Positions 33,246 to 44,984 of a DNA stretch of 64,000 nt are shown here, piece after piece (within the stretch, counting starts at the first letter, position 1; each line of letters begins with the position of its first letter). The translations under genes were made by a program, and so were the position numbers. Below the pieces are notes generated by a model. It was not told the origin of the DNA. It saw only the letters and a list, made by a program, of their open reading frames with translations, and did no database searches. Origin of the DNA: Sthenelais limicola (Eukaryota; Annelida; Polychaeta; Phyllodocida; Sigalionidae). The DNA lies in the NCBI GenBank assembly GCA_942159475.1, contig OW804097.1, positions 111,786,582 to 111,850,581 on the forward strand. The letters run 5' to 3'.

Positions 33246-34339
33246 ACCACGCTATACTGTGGCTTCTTTGTATGTGTGTATTTTCATGAGTGTTTTGTGC
33301 TGCTTGGTCTGGACGAACGGATGCCCAAGCGCTTATTTCGATAAGCGGATGCTATTTCCGAAACACTACGAACGCATCGCCATAAATGTACAGCGATTAT
33401 TAGAGAGGGGGCCCCGGGTCTGCAAAAGCTTTCTCGCACTCATTTTCCTACAAACGTATCCATCCAGGCACATCAATAGCCAGCAAAATAACAAAGCTAT
33501 ACTTGAGTTAAGTCAGTTTAACCGAAATGCACACAAGTAAATGACAATCTTCGTTCAAATTACGTTAACACTAGCGTGAATGGGGACTGCATATCGGCCG
33601 ATCGACCGACCGTGAAAGTTGGGCCACATGACTGAAATGTATGGGAAATGATACGTAAGGCTTCTCATAGTGTATTGAGCACGCTCCTTCCGGTCAGACA
33701 CTTCCGTCTTTGCAACTAACAACAAACAACTAGCCTAGGATTCTCACGTGCATGTATTGCTGTCATATTCCATGTAGAAACTCCGCGATTATTCCATTAA
33801 AAAGGTAACGAAATATCGATTCTTCTGCTAAAGTATCATTGTCTGCAGGGTCTGATAGCGGAGCCAGACGCCTGCAGACTTCGGCAAAACACTGAGTCAA
33901 CTCGTTCCCAGTGGCCAAGTTTAGCCGGGTCCCCCGGCTCTGCAGTCGCCGAAACCATAATTTTAAAAGCTTTGATCAACGATACCAACAACGATATAAC
34001 AAATACAGCGGCCGGAAAATATTCTACTAAACTAACCAGCCAAGCAGTTACCATACACCTACACAACACAAATTCTCGCGCGGATACTTTCTAGACCTAC
34101 CATTATTACTGATCCTACTGCTATACCTTATTTTTATTCATCTCTACTACTGATGAATTTATTAAACTGCTTTAGATAGATTGTATTATCTGTTAGCTAG
34201 ATGAAGTTTATTGTCTCTGTCTCAATGGCTATGAACTACTTCTCACTTTAGCTTCAACTAAATACTCCTAGATTAGATATTAGACATTAGCCCTAAAGTT
34301 TATTTTGGACATATTAATGTAAATTTAAAATTTTTTCTG
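33246..34339. other. Unannotated stretch, relatively CpG-rich
   Basis: This stretch has more CpG than its surroundings around 33300-34090. A 77-codon minus-strand ORF (34069-33836) begins with a hydrophobic segment (VEYFPAAVFVISLLVSLI) but has no family I recognise and no clear donor. A first exon or promoter region is possible, but I would not call it. Confidence 0.3.
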
Positions 34340-34456
34340 GTAGCAACTAGTCAGGAACCCGCTGGAAGACCTGGAAGTTACCTTTCAGATACGGGTCTCC
34401 TTTTTGTACACCTCTCGTATAAATAAAAAATGCTTTGAATTGAATTGAATTGAATT
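34340..34456 (+). mobile_element. LINE 3' end with ATTGA tail
   Basis: GTCAGGAACCCGCTGGAAGA, CCTGGAAGTTACCTTTCAGA, TTTTTGTACACCTCTCG, then AATAAAAAATGC and four tandem ATTGA units (34434-34456). The inverted match at 4371-4478 defines the family. Confidence 0.7.
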
Positions 34457-34715
34457 ACGACTAACGAAATCTTACTCAATTTATTCATATTATAACATAT
34501 AGGACTGAACTTGTTGATATGTTGCTGGTGTTATAATAAAAGTGTAGACAGGAATTTGAAGTCGAATCAGTCAATAGAAAACCGCCACCGGGGCCCATAA
34601 ATGTAAAGAGAATGTCATTTAGGTCAAATGACTTTTAGATGCCTCGGAAAAGAATAGAACAAAAAGTAGAAAATCTTTAGTTTTTGACCAAAGTTAACTG
34701 AACGTGCAGCTTTAA
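34457..34715 (+). mobile_element. Family C element, shortened
   Basis: It shares GAATTTGAAGTCGAATCAGT, TGACTTTTAGATG, GGAAAAGAATAGAACAAAAA and the terminal GTGCAGCTTTAA with the other copies. The left TIR is lost against the LINE tail. Confidence 0.7.
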
Positions 34716-35389
34716 GGGGAGTGCTTTATTTGTCCGGCAGAAAATTGCGATTTCAGACCAAGTTGCTTCTGGCAAAGAGGAAAATCAGGCAGTTCAGAAC
34801 TTCCCCCATATACATTCCAGAAATGGAAATTGGAACATTAGGAAATTGGAACATTAGGGGTGTCCAAACATAGGACACCTTTCAACGGCCTTTAGCCTCA
34901 ACTGCTACTTCTGATATTTGTGGTTATAACTATTTGGTATACTATTATATACAAGGTTAAAGTCAGTGCAATACTGGAACCTAGCCAGCGTTTCCTTCCC
35001 ATAAACCTTGTCATGCGAAAACCTCCTAACTTCCACGTATACGCAGTCTTCAGTGCGTTTCCCATGGGCATGAAGGCTGGGCTCCACCAGACCAGTTTAT
35101 TGCGTCTAATATGCGATTTTATAGTTGTTAGGGAGGGTCAGTCAGTCTAACCTATACATAAAGGTATCTGTATCTTTGATATACAAACCTACGTTAAAAG
35201 GAAGAACAAGGTTCTGCAAAACATGGCGGGAAAAACGTAATGTAATATATCAAGCAAAATGTTTCATCAACAATTTAATTTTTATTCATAAAGATACGAC
35301 GTAATTCACAAAATAATATTCGGATATGGTTATGCTATTGAGATAGGTTGGCTTATGGAACCACCCTATTGTAATTTATTACACGTTCT
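34716..35389. other. Unannotated stretch
   Basis: Nothing beyond short antiparallel ORFs that do not look coding. Confidence 0.4.
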
Positions 35390-35715
35390 GAGAACAATGT
35401 ATATCTAGAGTGAGTTATATGCACAATGCATCTGTTACTAGTGAGTTATGGTTCGTAGTCATGTCAGCTATTGTGTTTTGTTACCAAATGTATGGCCGAA
35501 ATTCAAATTTATGACTAGAAGATATTTTCTATTTATAACAATTAAAAGCATATAATAAAACAGTTACCTAACACATTGGTTTCAGGCACTTAGAATATTC
35601 ATGCTCCTTTAACCAACCTGTTGATTACCTTGTATTTTTCTATTCATATAATTAAAAGCATATAATAAAACAGTTAATTACCTGGTTGGTTTCAGTCACT
35701 TAGTATTATTCACAC
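35390..35715 (+). repeat. Family G repeat
   Basis: It matches 45490-45760 and, inverted, 37610-37870: GAGTGAGTTATATGCACAAT, AATTCAAATTTATGACTAGA, TTGGTTTCAG, CACTTAGAATATTCATGCTC and ACCAAC. The unit from TAATTAAAAGCATATAATAA to the CAACC end is partly duplicated (35537-35610 and 35645-35725). Confidence 0.65.
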
Positions 35716-35742
35716 TTCTTCAACCAACTCATTTGTAAAGTG

Positions 35743-36261
35743 GTGCGGCCACTGTCAACAAAATTATGTTGATTTGTTGATGGTGCATTGCCAATGGAAT
35801 TGGTGACGATGAGAAAGGTTATCGGTTGTGGCATCATCTTTGCATTGACAACCAGAATAAGATTGGCAACTATAGAACTAGCGTGGTGTGGCAACTGTCA
35901 ACAAAAACTAGTTGATGTAATTGCCGGCGAAGCACATCATTGAAAACCAAAATAAGATTGGCAACTATAAAACTAATTTTCTTGCTTTTATATGTGAAAT
36001 CTCATCGACTTGTCATCGCCATGGCTATTAACTCCATTGACAATGCACCAATGCAAAATCACATTAGCACAAAATATCAAACATGTTTAATCTACATCGC
36101 CAGCTATGTTATCATCGCCCAGGCATCACCAGTCATTGCTTGCTGTGCTGATGTTGAGTGATGACAAATGAAGTTGTAGCTGATAAGAACTTTACAAAAT
36201 TCTTATCGACTAGCTCATCATCAACGCATCACCAACGATTTTGTTGACAGTGGCCGAACTG
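35743..36261. mobile_element. TIR element, GGTGCGGCCACTGTCAACAA
   Basis: Left end GTGCGGCCACTGTCAACAAA and right end TTTGTTGACAGTGGCCGAAC are inverted. An extra internal copy of the motif (GTGTGGCAACTGTCAACAAA) lies at about 35880, and TTGGCAACTATAAAACTA recurs nearby. No transposase. Confidence 0.75.
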
Positions 36262-36649
36262 CTTTACCCTGTACTTATCAATTATCATTAAGAGCCAATG
36301 TTGCACACACTATCAAGACTCCTATGACCAGCTCGCTTTGTTATTATATCGGGAATGAAAATGTGCTGCAGAATGCTACCACAGCGACCACAGAGGGAAA
36401 CACGTCAGTGGAGTCCAGGCTTATATGTACCATCTAGCCCATCAAATCTGGCCAGAGTGTGTGTTCACATAATGGATTCAGAATTAAAAAATAATTTTGG
36501 CATCGGACAACACAAATTAAGACATAGCAAGTGCATTTCGAGTTAATACTTGTTTATATAGGAATATTACCAATAAGAATTTAGTTGGTTGGTTAAACAA
36601 TGGCGCAACAATGTTTCCTATCTTTCAGAATACGGACATCTGCATGCAT
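36262..36649. other. Unannotated stretch
   Basis: No repeat or exon seen. Confidence 0.4.
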
Positions 36650-36868
36650 CCCAGTCTAGGCTCAGAGCATCTCAGATCAGATACGAACGATATGTCAGTG
36701 ATTGGACGCCTACTGCGCTAATGGCTTTCCTAACCCTAGAGTAGGGGGTCCCAATGGGATTTTAATGGCATTTTTCAGTTTGAAGCGAGTTCGGTTTCAA
36801 GTCTGAGCTTAGACTGGAGAGGATTTCCCTGAGATTGGAGGGACTCTCTCAAGTCTGAGCTTAGACTG
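36650..36868 (+). mobile_element. Family D element, full length
   Basis: Ends CCAGTCTAGGCTCAGAGCAT and GTCTGAGCTTAGACTGG. The right end region is partly duplicated (AAGTCTGAGCTTAGACTGG occurs twice, at about 36798-36817 and 36850-36868). Confidence 0.8.
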
Positions 36869-37122
36869 GTCTCTATTAGAAATAGGAAAATACAATTGGT
36901 GGTGGGAATGTAGTGCATAGTGGCGATTATGGTTTTATTATGACTGCCCTGGCTATTAATCATCCACATATATATCCCACATGGTATGATCATCTCGCTA
37001 AAGCTATAGTATACTCCTGGTGGTACCTCCCCCCACCCACCCCCCTCCCCCTACCCCACACACACCTGGAGCAACATACACACGTGCTCACACACGCTCC
37101 CAATGATTATCCTTTTTTTGTG

Positions 37123-37368
37123 TATGGGTCAGATTTTCAGAAAATGTGCAATTGGCAGCTGTACACATTTAGAAAATTCTGCTAAATTAAGCCGCAATTT
37201 GGTCAATACTAGGTAAATTTGAGTATATTCAGCATTGCGTTGATGCTAGCAATCTGTTTGGTTAGGTTGAACTGTATTTTGAATTTTTTTTTTTCGTCTG
37301 AAATTTGAGTTATTTGAGAAGATTGGCGAAGTTGAATTGTACATTTTCTGACAATCTGACCCGTATAC
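37123..37368 (+). mobile_element. Family A element, full length
   Basis: Ends TATGGGTCAGATTTTCAGAA and TTCTGACAATCTGACCCGTA, with GCAGCTGTACACATTTAGAA and AGAAGATTGGCGAAGTTG inside; very close to the copy at 51151. Confidence 0.85.
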
Positions 37369-37609
37369 AACATTTTTATACAACAAGACATGCTTATTCG
37401 AGACCAGAGCTCACGGGATAAGCATATATCCTTTGTTGGTTATGGGTCTTTTGTAACTTATTAAATAACGTACCATCTGCCAATAATTTAAAAGGAGATA
37501 AATATGTATACCATGCTATTCTGCATGGTGCTGCATCTAGGTTGGGCTAATCTTTCTTTTTTAAATACATGTTATTCAGATCACATTATAGTAATTAATG
37601 TACAGCTTA

Positions 37610-37870
37610 ACGAACCAGTTGGTTGAAGGAGCATGAATATTGCACGAGTTGCGTAGATATGAGTGCAATATTCGAAGCGACTGAAGCCAACCAGTTATTA
37701 TATATACTTTCAATCATGAAAATAGAAAATAGATTGATTCATAAATATGAATTTCAGCGGTAATCTTAGTAAAAAAAAACTGCTTGCCATAACAACCCCA
37801 CATACCTCACTAGTGAAATACGCACTAGGCATAACTCACTCGTTGATACGTTGTTTTCAGTAATTGAGTA
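37610..37870 (-). repeat. Family G repeat, inverted
   Basis: Reverse complement of the copies at 35390 and 45490: CCAGTTGGTTGAAGGAGCAT, GCACGAGTTGCG, CTTCAATCATGAAAATAGAA and GAGTTATGC-like CATAACTCACTCGTTGATAC. Confidence 0.65.
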
Positions 37871-38237
37871 ATGCGTGTATAATAAATTTATATATATACA
37901 GTAAAGGTCAAGTATGCGGAGCACCATGCATGTCATGCTATACTGAAAAGGTCACCGACTCCATATATAGTACTCTACTTAACCCTGACAAAGAACATAA
38001 ATGAAGTCAGATGGTAATAAACGCATCACGAAACTAAAACACTAAACCATGGTCCCCTCATGATTAAAAGTGATTAAGCCAAGATCGAGTCCAAAGCTAT
38101 CACTTCTCAAAATAAAATTTTGATCATGAATTCAGGGGATACATCTATATTATATTCTTGTTGGTATCTCCATGAATTTCAATGAATGTATATCTGGGAT
38201 TTGATTGAGAACTTCGAAGTTCATCTACGACCACAAT

Positions 38238-38428
38238 GCAGTCTAGGTCCAAAGATGGGAGAGTCCCTTCAAACCAAGGGAAAGCGTCTCGCCTCAAGCC
38301 ATTATAATTCCATTAAGACCGCAAAGTGTCATTATATTCCCATTAAAACGTCTTAGGCGAGGAGACCGATTAGCAAAGTAGGCTGGCATACCATTCTTAT
38401 CTGATCTGAGGGTTTGGATCTAGAGTGA
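38238..38428 (-). mobile_element. Family D element
   Basis: GCAGTCTAGGTCCAAAGATG left end, GGGTTTGGATCTAGAGTG right end; internal TTCCCATTAAAACG, CATACCATTCTTATCTGATC. Most like the copy at 58459. Confidence 0.8.
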
Positions 38429-38649
38429 ATGATTCTTTATAGTCAGGTGGTGCAGGTTGAGATGTCAAGGAGATGTCAAGGAGACATCATACCTGGGAAG
38501 TTTACCAAGTTTACCATATATTATCATCATATCATTCATCTCATCTATACCCTCTCATTGTTTTGAAATATAATATAATATGTATCTGTCATAAATTAGA
38601 AATGTTGTAATATCTATCATGCTCTCTTTCAATATATATGTTAAGCTAA

Positions 38650-38750
38650 TGGTAACTCAGGGCACAACGAAAATTCATCTTCGGATGAGCGTGCTATAAT
38701 TTTTGTAAAAATTTTACCTGAATAAATAAATCTGTTCAAAAAAAAATTCT
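38650..38750 (+). mobile_element. LINE 3'-end fragment
   Basis: GGGCACAACGAAAATTCATC, then ACCTGAATAAATAAATCTGT and an A run. Same family as 10668-10765. Confidence 0.5.
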
Positions 38751-38797
38751 CAATAAAGCATAAAAAGCAAGTTAACAATAACAATCAACACTACGAA

Positions 38798-39030
38798 TAT
38801 ATGGGTAAGATTTTCAGAAAATTTACAATTAACCTTCACCAATTCTCTCAAATAACCCAAATTTCAAACGAAAATAAAGTTTAAAATACAATTCAACATA
38901 ACCAAACAGATTGCTAGAATCACTGCAATACGGAATATACTCGAATTTATAAATTTCAGCCTAATTTAGCAGAATTTAATTAATGTGTAGAGCTGCAAAT
39001 TGTACATTTTCTGAAAATCTGACTCATATG
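38798..39030 (-). mobile_element. Family A element, inverted
   Basis: Ends TATATGGGTAAGATTTTCAG and TTTTCTGAAAATCTGACTCA; interior CAACATAACCAAACAGATTG. Both termini show the TGGGT-x-AG form. Confidence 0.8.
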
Positions 39031-39087
39031 TTGATAGCACGGGGGTTCTATGGATATATCCATTCAACTTTCGGATCTGCATAGACA

Positions 39088-39257
39088 CAATCTAGGCCCA
39101 GAGTTGGGAGAGTCCCTCTTAACTGAGGGAAAGCCTCTAGCTCTCTCCAAACCGTAAAAATGATATTAGAATCCATTAGGACGCTTTTGGGATAGTAGGC
39201 GTCCAATCACTGACATACCATTCTTATCTGATCTGAGAGGCTATGGGCCTACACTGG
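39088..39257 (-). mobile_element. Family D element
   Basis: Ends CAATCTAGGCCCAGAGTTGG and GAGAGGCTATGGGCCTACACTGG; ACATACCATTCTTATCTGAT present. The direct duplication at 39254 begins at its right edge. Confidence 0.75.
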
Positions 39258-39892
39258 ACGATTTGGCGTCAAAAGTGGCCATATTTATGGCCTATATAGG
39301 TCATACCGCTTAAGGTTTTAACCACGCCCACTTTATCTAGAACTACCAGCTAATAACTCGACTCTCGTTCGATTGTGTGAAACTGCTACTTCCCGACTTC
39401 CCATGGCCAGAAACAATGTCTCCAGGCCCAGGGAAAACATATACACAGAGATTACTTCCAATACAACATGGTCTTTCTGGTATAATAAGTGAGAAATAAC
39501 CGATTCCCCGACCCCTATATGCTAAAGCATGAACAGATATTTTACCCTGCGTACGGCCGCATGGCATCTTTGGTGACACTCGGCATCGCATCTTCGGTAG
39601 GCTCGGGGGAAAAAATCGACCAATCACAGGACGCGTTACATCAACCTTCAGCTAGGCTCTCAGCCAATGGGATCACCCCTTCCAAACATTACTCGGCGCG
39701 GCCATGTAGACGGGCAGACTGGCCCGGCTACCATGGCTGCCATGGTGGTGGGGGACGGGGGACTGGGGGTGGGGGGATGGTGACGGCAAAGGCTTTTTAA
39801 ATAGCCTAACGTTTCATTATCCGGCAAACAGTATCATATCCTAGTTAATTTAAGAGTTCTTTGTTGTTATCTGGTGCCACTAACCCTCTGGA
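39254..39892 (+). repeat. Direct duplication, left copy
   Basis: About 640 bp, from CTGGACGATTTGGCGTCAAA to CTGGTGCCACTAACC, nearly the same as 40643-41275 for the first 230 bp (CCATATTTATGGCCTATATA, TAACCACGCCCACTTTATCT), then less alike, then alike again at GCTTTTTAAATAGC. Non-coding; the ORFs overlap the two strands of the repeat. Confidence 0.8.
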
Positions 39893-40254
39893 TATGTATG
39901 TATATATAATAGGCCTAATTATTATTATATGGCACAGGCATAAATGTCTAAGAGTGGTCGTAAGGGTAAATCATGAGAAAAAGGGAAACTGCCAGAGTTG
40001 AATTCTCCTCCCATGGGATGGATCCTAGCCAGTGGTAAACTTTTAATGATAGCTTGACGATAGGTCGTCAGTGGCATAATTAATTATGCATGCATAAACA
40101 CCTTAACTAGTAAATCCGACCCAAGCTCCTTGGGGCAAAACTATAGGGGAAAATGGTCTATAATTTTCAAATAACCCTATGTTTTCTTATGTCCCCACAC
40201 TTAAAACCTGTCCCAGAGTCCAGATTATGCATTCTAAGAGACATTTCACCAAGA

Positions 40255-40642
40255 TTTTAAGCTCTTACTAGTATAATTACCAGAGTACCAGCACCACGCA
40301 CTAATGCCTCTATATGTCTATGTCCATGCCATGCCAGCATGCTCGGGGAATGGTTTCTCACCCTCTCACCAGGTAGCGCCACCACTCGTGTAAATGTAGG
40401 GTAACTTCGAAGATGGTTTCTCACTCTCTCACCAATGGCGCCATCATATGATGCGCAAAACATCAATGATCGTTTTGCGCGTTGACTAAAATTAAACGAT
40501 TTTGGAGGTTGGAGGATGATGGGCGGGATGGTGGGCAATGTAAACCTAGTACAAAAACATTCCATATTTAAGACCCAAGACTTCCCTTCATTCCCACCAA
40601 GACTTCTCCTGTTGTGATGATATCCTGGTGCCACATACTCTC
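40255..40642 (+). repeat. Related repeat between the duplication copies
   Basis: GATGGTTTCTCACTCTCTCA, GGCGGGATGGTGGGCAATGT, ACAAAAACATTCCATATTTA and CCTGGTGCCACA match 44920-45135. The 134-codon minus-strand ORF here shares only the short GNEGKSW block with the ORF at 45150-44902, which follows from the DNA repeat. Confidence 0.65.
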
Positions 40643-41275
40643 CTGGACGATTTGGCGTCAAAAGTGGCCATATTTATGGCCTATATAGGTCATACCGCTT
40701 AAGATTTTAACCACGCCCACTTTATCTAGAACTACCAGCTAATAACTCGACTCTCGTTCGATCATGTGAAACTGCTACTTCCCGACTTCCCATGGCCAGA
40801 AACAATGTCTCCAGGCCCAGGGAAAACATAAACACAGAGATTACTTCCAATACAACATGGTCTTTCAGGTATCAGAACTGACTAATAAGCAATTTCCCGA
40901 GCCCTATTTACCAGTGCTTGGAGTGAGATTTTCCCGTACGAATCCATCCCCAGCTCTTTGGTCACAATTGGTTTCACTCGGCGCTACACGGGACTGAGAA
41001 ATCGACCAATCACAGGGTGCGTTACATCAACCTTTAGCTAGGCTCTCAGCCAATGGGATCACCCCTTCCAAATGTTACTTGGCATGCCATGTAGACGGGC
41101 CAACGGGACCGACTGCATGGCTGTGATTGTGGCGGGCAGCGGGTACAGTGTTAGCGAAGGCTTTTTAAATAGCTTAAAGTTTCATTGTCCGCCCAATAAT
41201 ATACTATCCTATTAAATTTAAGAGTTCTTTGTTGTGACGATAGTCTATCCTGGTGCCACTCACCATCTGGACACA
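40643..41275 (+). repeat. Direct duplication, right copy
   Basis: It begins CTGGACGATTTGGCGTCAAA and ends GACGATAGTCTATCCTGGTG-CCACTCACCATCTGG. Three bases of change in the first 100 suggest a recent copy relative to 39254. Confidence 0.8.
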
Positions 41276-41425
41276 TCGGTGCTAGTGGCTATCCAAGGGA
41301 ATGCCTAATTCTCCCCTTTGACTACAGGACGCACCACAGGTACTCGGAGGCTGCAAAACTAGTCTAGGAAACTTGCCTAGCTCACCCGATTTCCTATGTT
41401 TTCGCAGTCAACAGGAAAAAACAAG

Positions 41426-44400
41426 TGGGTCAGTTTTTTCATGTGTGCTGTTTTGCATTATGGGTAAATTTCCAGGAATAGTTCCAATATAATGAGTTCA
41501 ATACTCATTATTCATGTCTCATATGTTTACCCTCGATGAGCCCTTTCATTCCACATATACCTTTCCATATCCCAAACCAATATTTAGTATTCAAAAATCG
41601 AAAAAACTGCTATTTTGCCTTACTTTTCATTGAAAAAACATAAAACAAATAGATTGTAACAATGTTCACACATTTAAAGGCCTAAAAATGTACAGCTATT
41701 TGGCTTTAATTTGTTTACCAAGGTATGAACTCCCTATGAATTAATACTTTGAGTTTATTCAGGCCTCAACACTACTCCCTATGGCCTTGCACATTTTTCC
41801 AACACAATTTGTCCAAATATGTGACGTAAGTATATCCCTTTTAAAAAAGCCATTTGTGATAAGTTATTTTTCAAGCACATGCCTAAAAACCCGATTACAA
41901 TTAAGGTATATATTATCTCTTTATCATGACAAAAAATTGAATGCATAACTTAAAAACTCTTTGTCCAGAAACAGACTATTTTCCATAACCCCATTTTCCA
42001 ACTTTTAGGATATACTTACGTCACCATCATGAAATTAACTGCACAGAATTGGCATTAAATTATTAAGGATTGGATTATCTATTTTTGGGATTCTTATCAA
42101 CGTCTCATAGTAAGAGGACCTTAGTTTTTTTTAAAATATACTCAATGAGTGCACTCTTAGGTCCAAAACCGTTCAAAATGCCAACTTGTGACGTAGGTAT
42201 ATCCCCTCTATATTAGTAGACAATTCAGTTTCAAAAGGTCTAGCAGACGTTTTCAATTCATATTTTGTACTTGGATGCAAACTTGAAAATGCCTGTATCA
42301 TGTGGACTCCATAAACAATTACATCCATCTCACATAACAGCATTTTTTGTAGAAATATGTGTTGTTTAGTTTGTGACGTAAGTATATTCCCTGCTGGCCA
42401 TGAGATCTGACCCTTCTGACATACATAAATAGTTAAAATACTAAATAATATGAGATAGGGGATATCATATGGTCTATTGGAATAAACAATTTGAAGTTAT
42501 AGTAAGTGAAATTAGGTGATTATAATCTAAAAATTATAGTTCAGACCACCTGTGAAGTATTTTGTGACGTAAGTATATCCCTTTCTGGCCATGATATTAT
42601 ACCCTTTTGCAATGCCTAAATATTTGAGATAATATTATCATCTGAATATTATATTGAATAGTGTATAGGGTGTGATGTAAATAGTTTTATGTTTTGAAAT
42701 GAAACCATTTTTGTTGACATTTTTGTGTTAACAAGGTAGAATTTGGTATGAATTTTGATCAATTTCTACTTTATAAACTGACTCATCATGACCCAAGAAG
42801 TTTTTTCAACTGGTTTTCTGTCTAGAATCCATTCTGCTAATCGTTGGTAATCTACTTAAATTATAAACAGTGAAGTTACAATATTCTAATATAATCATTA
42901 TTGTTTTCACCTCATGTGAAGTATTTTGTCTTTAGTGTGTGACGTAAACTTGTATATCCCTTGCTGGCCATAGAATCTGACCCTTTTTTCATGTATAAAT
43001 AGTTTTTAAAATGATTCCAAGTGAATATTGGAATTTGAATGGTGTATAGGGGGTGCCCTATTGTTGTTGTTTCAAGTTAAAATAATTAATTGACCTGATG
43101 TGAAGTCATTCACCTGGTGTGAATTATTTTTGTTTCATGTGACGTAAGTATAGCCCTAGATGGCCATTGGATTTGACCCTTTTGTCATGTGTAAATAGAT
43201 GGGATCATCATTTCAACTCTATTATGTGATGTTAGAATGGTGTTTGTCGGGCTTAAAAGTCAAATTGAGCTATTGTAATTTAAGGATTATTGTTTCTCCT
43301 CTTTGGAAGTATAGTTTCTTTAGTAGGTGACGTAAGTATATCCCTTGCTGGCCTAGAGATCAGAGGATTTTGTGCTGTGTAAATGGTTGAAATAATAGCT
43401 TCAAGTAGATATCAGATATTGAATGGTGTATTAGGTGGGGTCCATATAGTTTTTATTTGAAACCAAATAATTATTCCTGAGATTTCAGATGAAAACTTGG
43501 AATTTTGTACAAATTCCAATGAATTTCTGGGATAAAAAGTGCCTCATTTTCCGCAAAACTGATATTCCAACAGGTTTTCTTAGTAGAATCTATTCTGGAG
43601 ACATTTGTTATCCAGTTGATATCATATTCGACATGATTAGGCTATTTAAATCTAATTGTGTTCATCTCATGTGAAGTATTTTATTTTTGATATGTGACGT
43701 AGGTATATCCCTTCCTGGCCTGGAGATCTGTCCTTTTTTCATGTTTATAAGTTGAATGATTAGTTTCAAATGGATATATATGGCAGTGAATGAGGTTTGG
43801 GGTGCATTCTATATTGGTTTCCTTGTGAAATAATTAAATGATTATTGCATCTTGATTGAACAGTTGGAATTTTGGTCGAATTTTGATGAATTTTCAGGTT
43901 GAAATGGGCCGCATTGTGACCCAAGATAATTTTTCACTTGGCTTTTAAGGTTGTGATCATTCTACTTGAAACTGAAAATGTATTTCTAATGTTATAAACA
44001 TATTTAATTCATTTCTATGTCATTAATTTAAAGATTGGAATTTTGAAGCATATGTGTGACGTAAGTATATCCCATTTAGAGGTATATTTAAGGAGCCCTA
44101 ATAAAATATGATATGTTTGTGGCCTAAATTATGATTATGGACTACATAAAAACATGTGTCAGAAAACAATATGTAGAAAAAACTAAATAGTTAGCCGTTT
44201 ACTTGAAGAGTAGGACAAATTGGAATGAAAATCAATTTTAATATCAGAAAACCCTCGCAAAAACAAGATAAAATTATATAATTCAGTTGAAGGCCAGATT
44301 GTACATATTGCACATGAGATATTGGCACTATGCGTACTTATCATAACTAATAAAAGGATTCTCTGAACAAAATATGGTTCTCACCTGAGATTTTCATCAA

Positions 44401-44652
44401 TGGAAATTCTGAGTTTTCAATAAATTCCAACAATGAAGGATATACTTACGTCACAGTATTTGACCATAAATATTCAAAAGGCCCAAAAAGACAGACTTGC
44501 TGGCCTGATTTTGTTGGAATAAAGTTTTCCTAGCAGCTCAAACCCTGTATAATAACGACAAAGTCTCGCAAAACAGTTTTAGATATTATCAAATTTGACC
44601 CTTCTCTCACACCCCTATATGGCAAAACAGCACACTTGAAAAAACTGACCCA
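41426..44652. mobile_element. TIR element carrying an 11-box GTGACGTAAGTATATCCC array
   Basis: Ends are inverted: TGGGTCAGTTTTTTCATGTG then TGCTGTTTTGCAT at 41426-41458, and ATGGCAAAACAGCACAC then TTGAAAAAACTGACCCA at 44619-44652. Between them no long ORF is credible (the longest is 61 codons). Boxes, forward: 41821, 42188, 42373, 42564, 42939 (with an insertion), 43139, 43327, 43694, 44056; reverse: 42008 and 44438. The box is nearly invariant while flanking sequence drifts. Box-to-box spacing is 183-191 or about twice that (361-385). Around each box a looser unit recurs (CTTGCTGGCCATGAGATCTG, TCACCTCATGTGAAGTATTT). A degenerate tandem satellite inside a DNA-transposon-like frame is the simplest reading. 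Confidence 0.8.
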
Positions 44653-44984
44653 AGTACGGATTTGTCATCCTTAACATGTTTGAGAAGGAAAACGTCGGGG
44701 TTCATAGTGTCTATATTGTACTCGTAATGCACATACCCGATTTCCCTAACCCATGTCTGCTGTTTTCCAAGGCTTCCCTCAGTCATGACAGCATCTGACC
44801 ATGCTCGATCTCGCACTCAGCCGTACTCATGTAAACTTTGGTAACCCGCTCGTAATGACGTCATAGCAGCGGGGATTCCACCACAAAGCCATAAACAAAG
44901 CTTATATGTGCGGAACCATCTCATACATTGGCGATGGTTCCCGCACAAATTTAACACAAAAACGAAATGATTTTAATGCCACTA

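Noticed and set aside
33226..33540. 104-codon ORF
   Set aside because: It overlaps the frame-shifted end of the LINE ORF and continues into unrelated DNA; not gene-like.
40257..40661. 134-codon minus-strand ORF
   Set aside because: Lies in a duplicated non-coding block. The only shared piece with the ORF at 45150-44902 is short and follows from DNA similarity; no domain recognised.
42100..44100. CRISPR-like array of direct repeats
   Set aside because: Repeats are 18 bases in both orientations with 160-350 base drifting spacers in a eukaryotic context; no cas genes.
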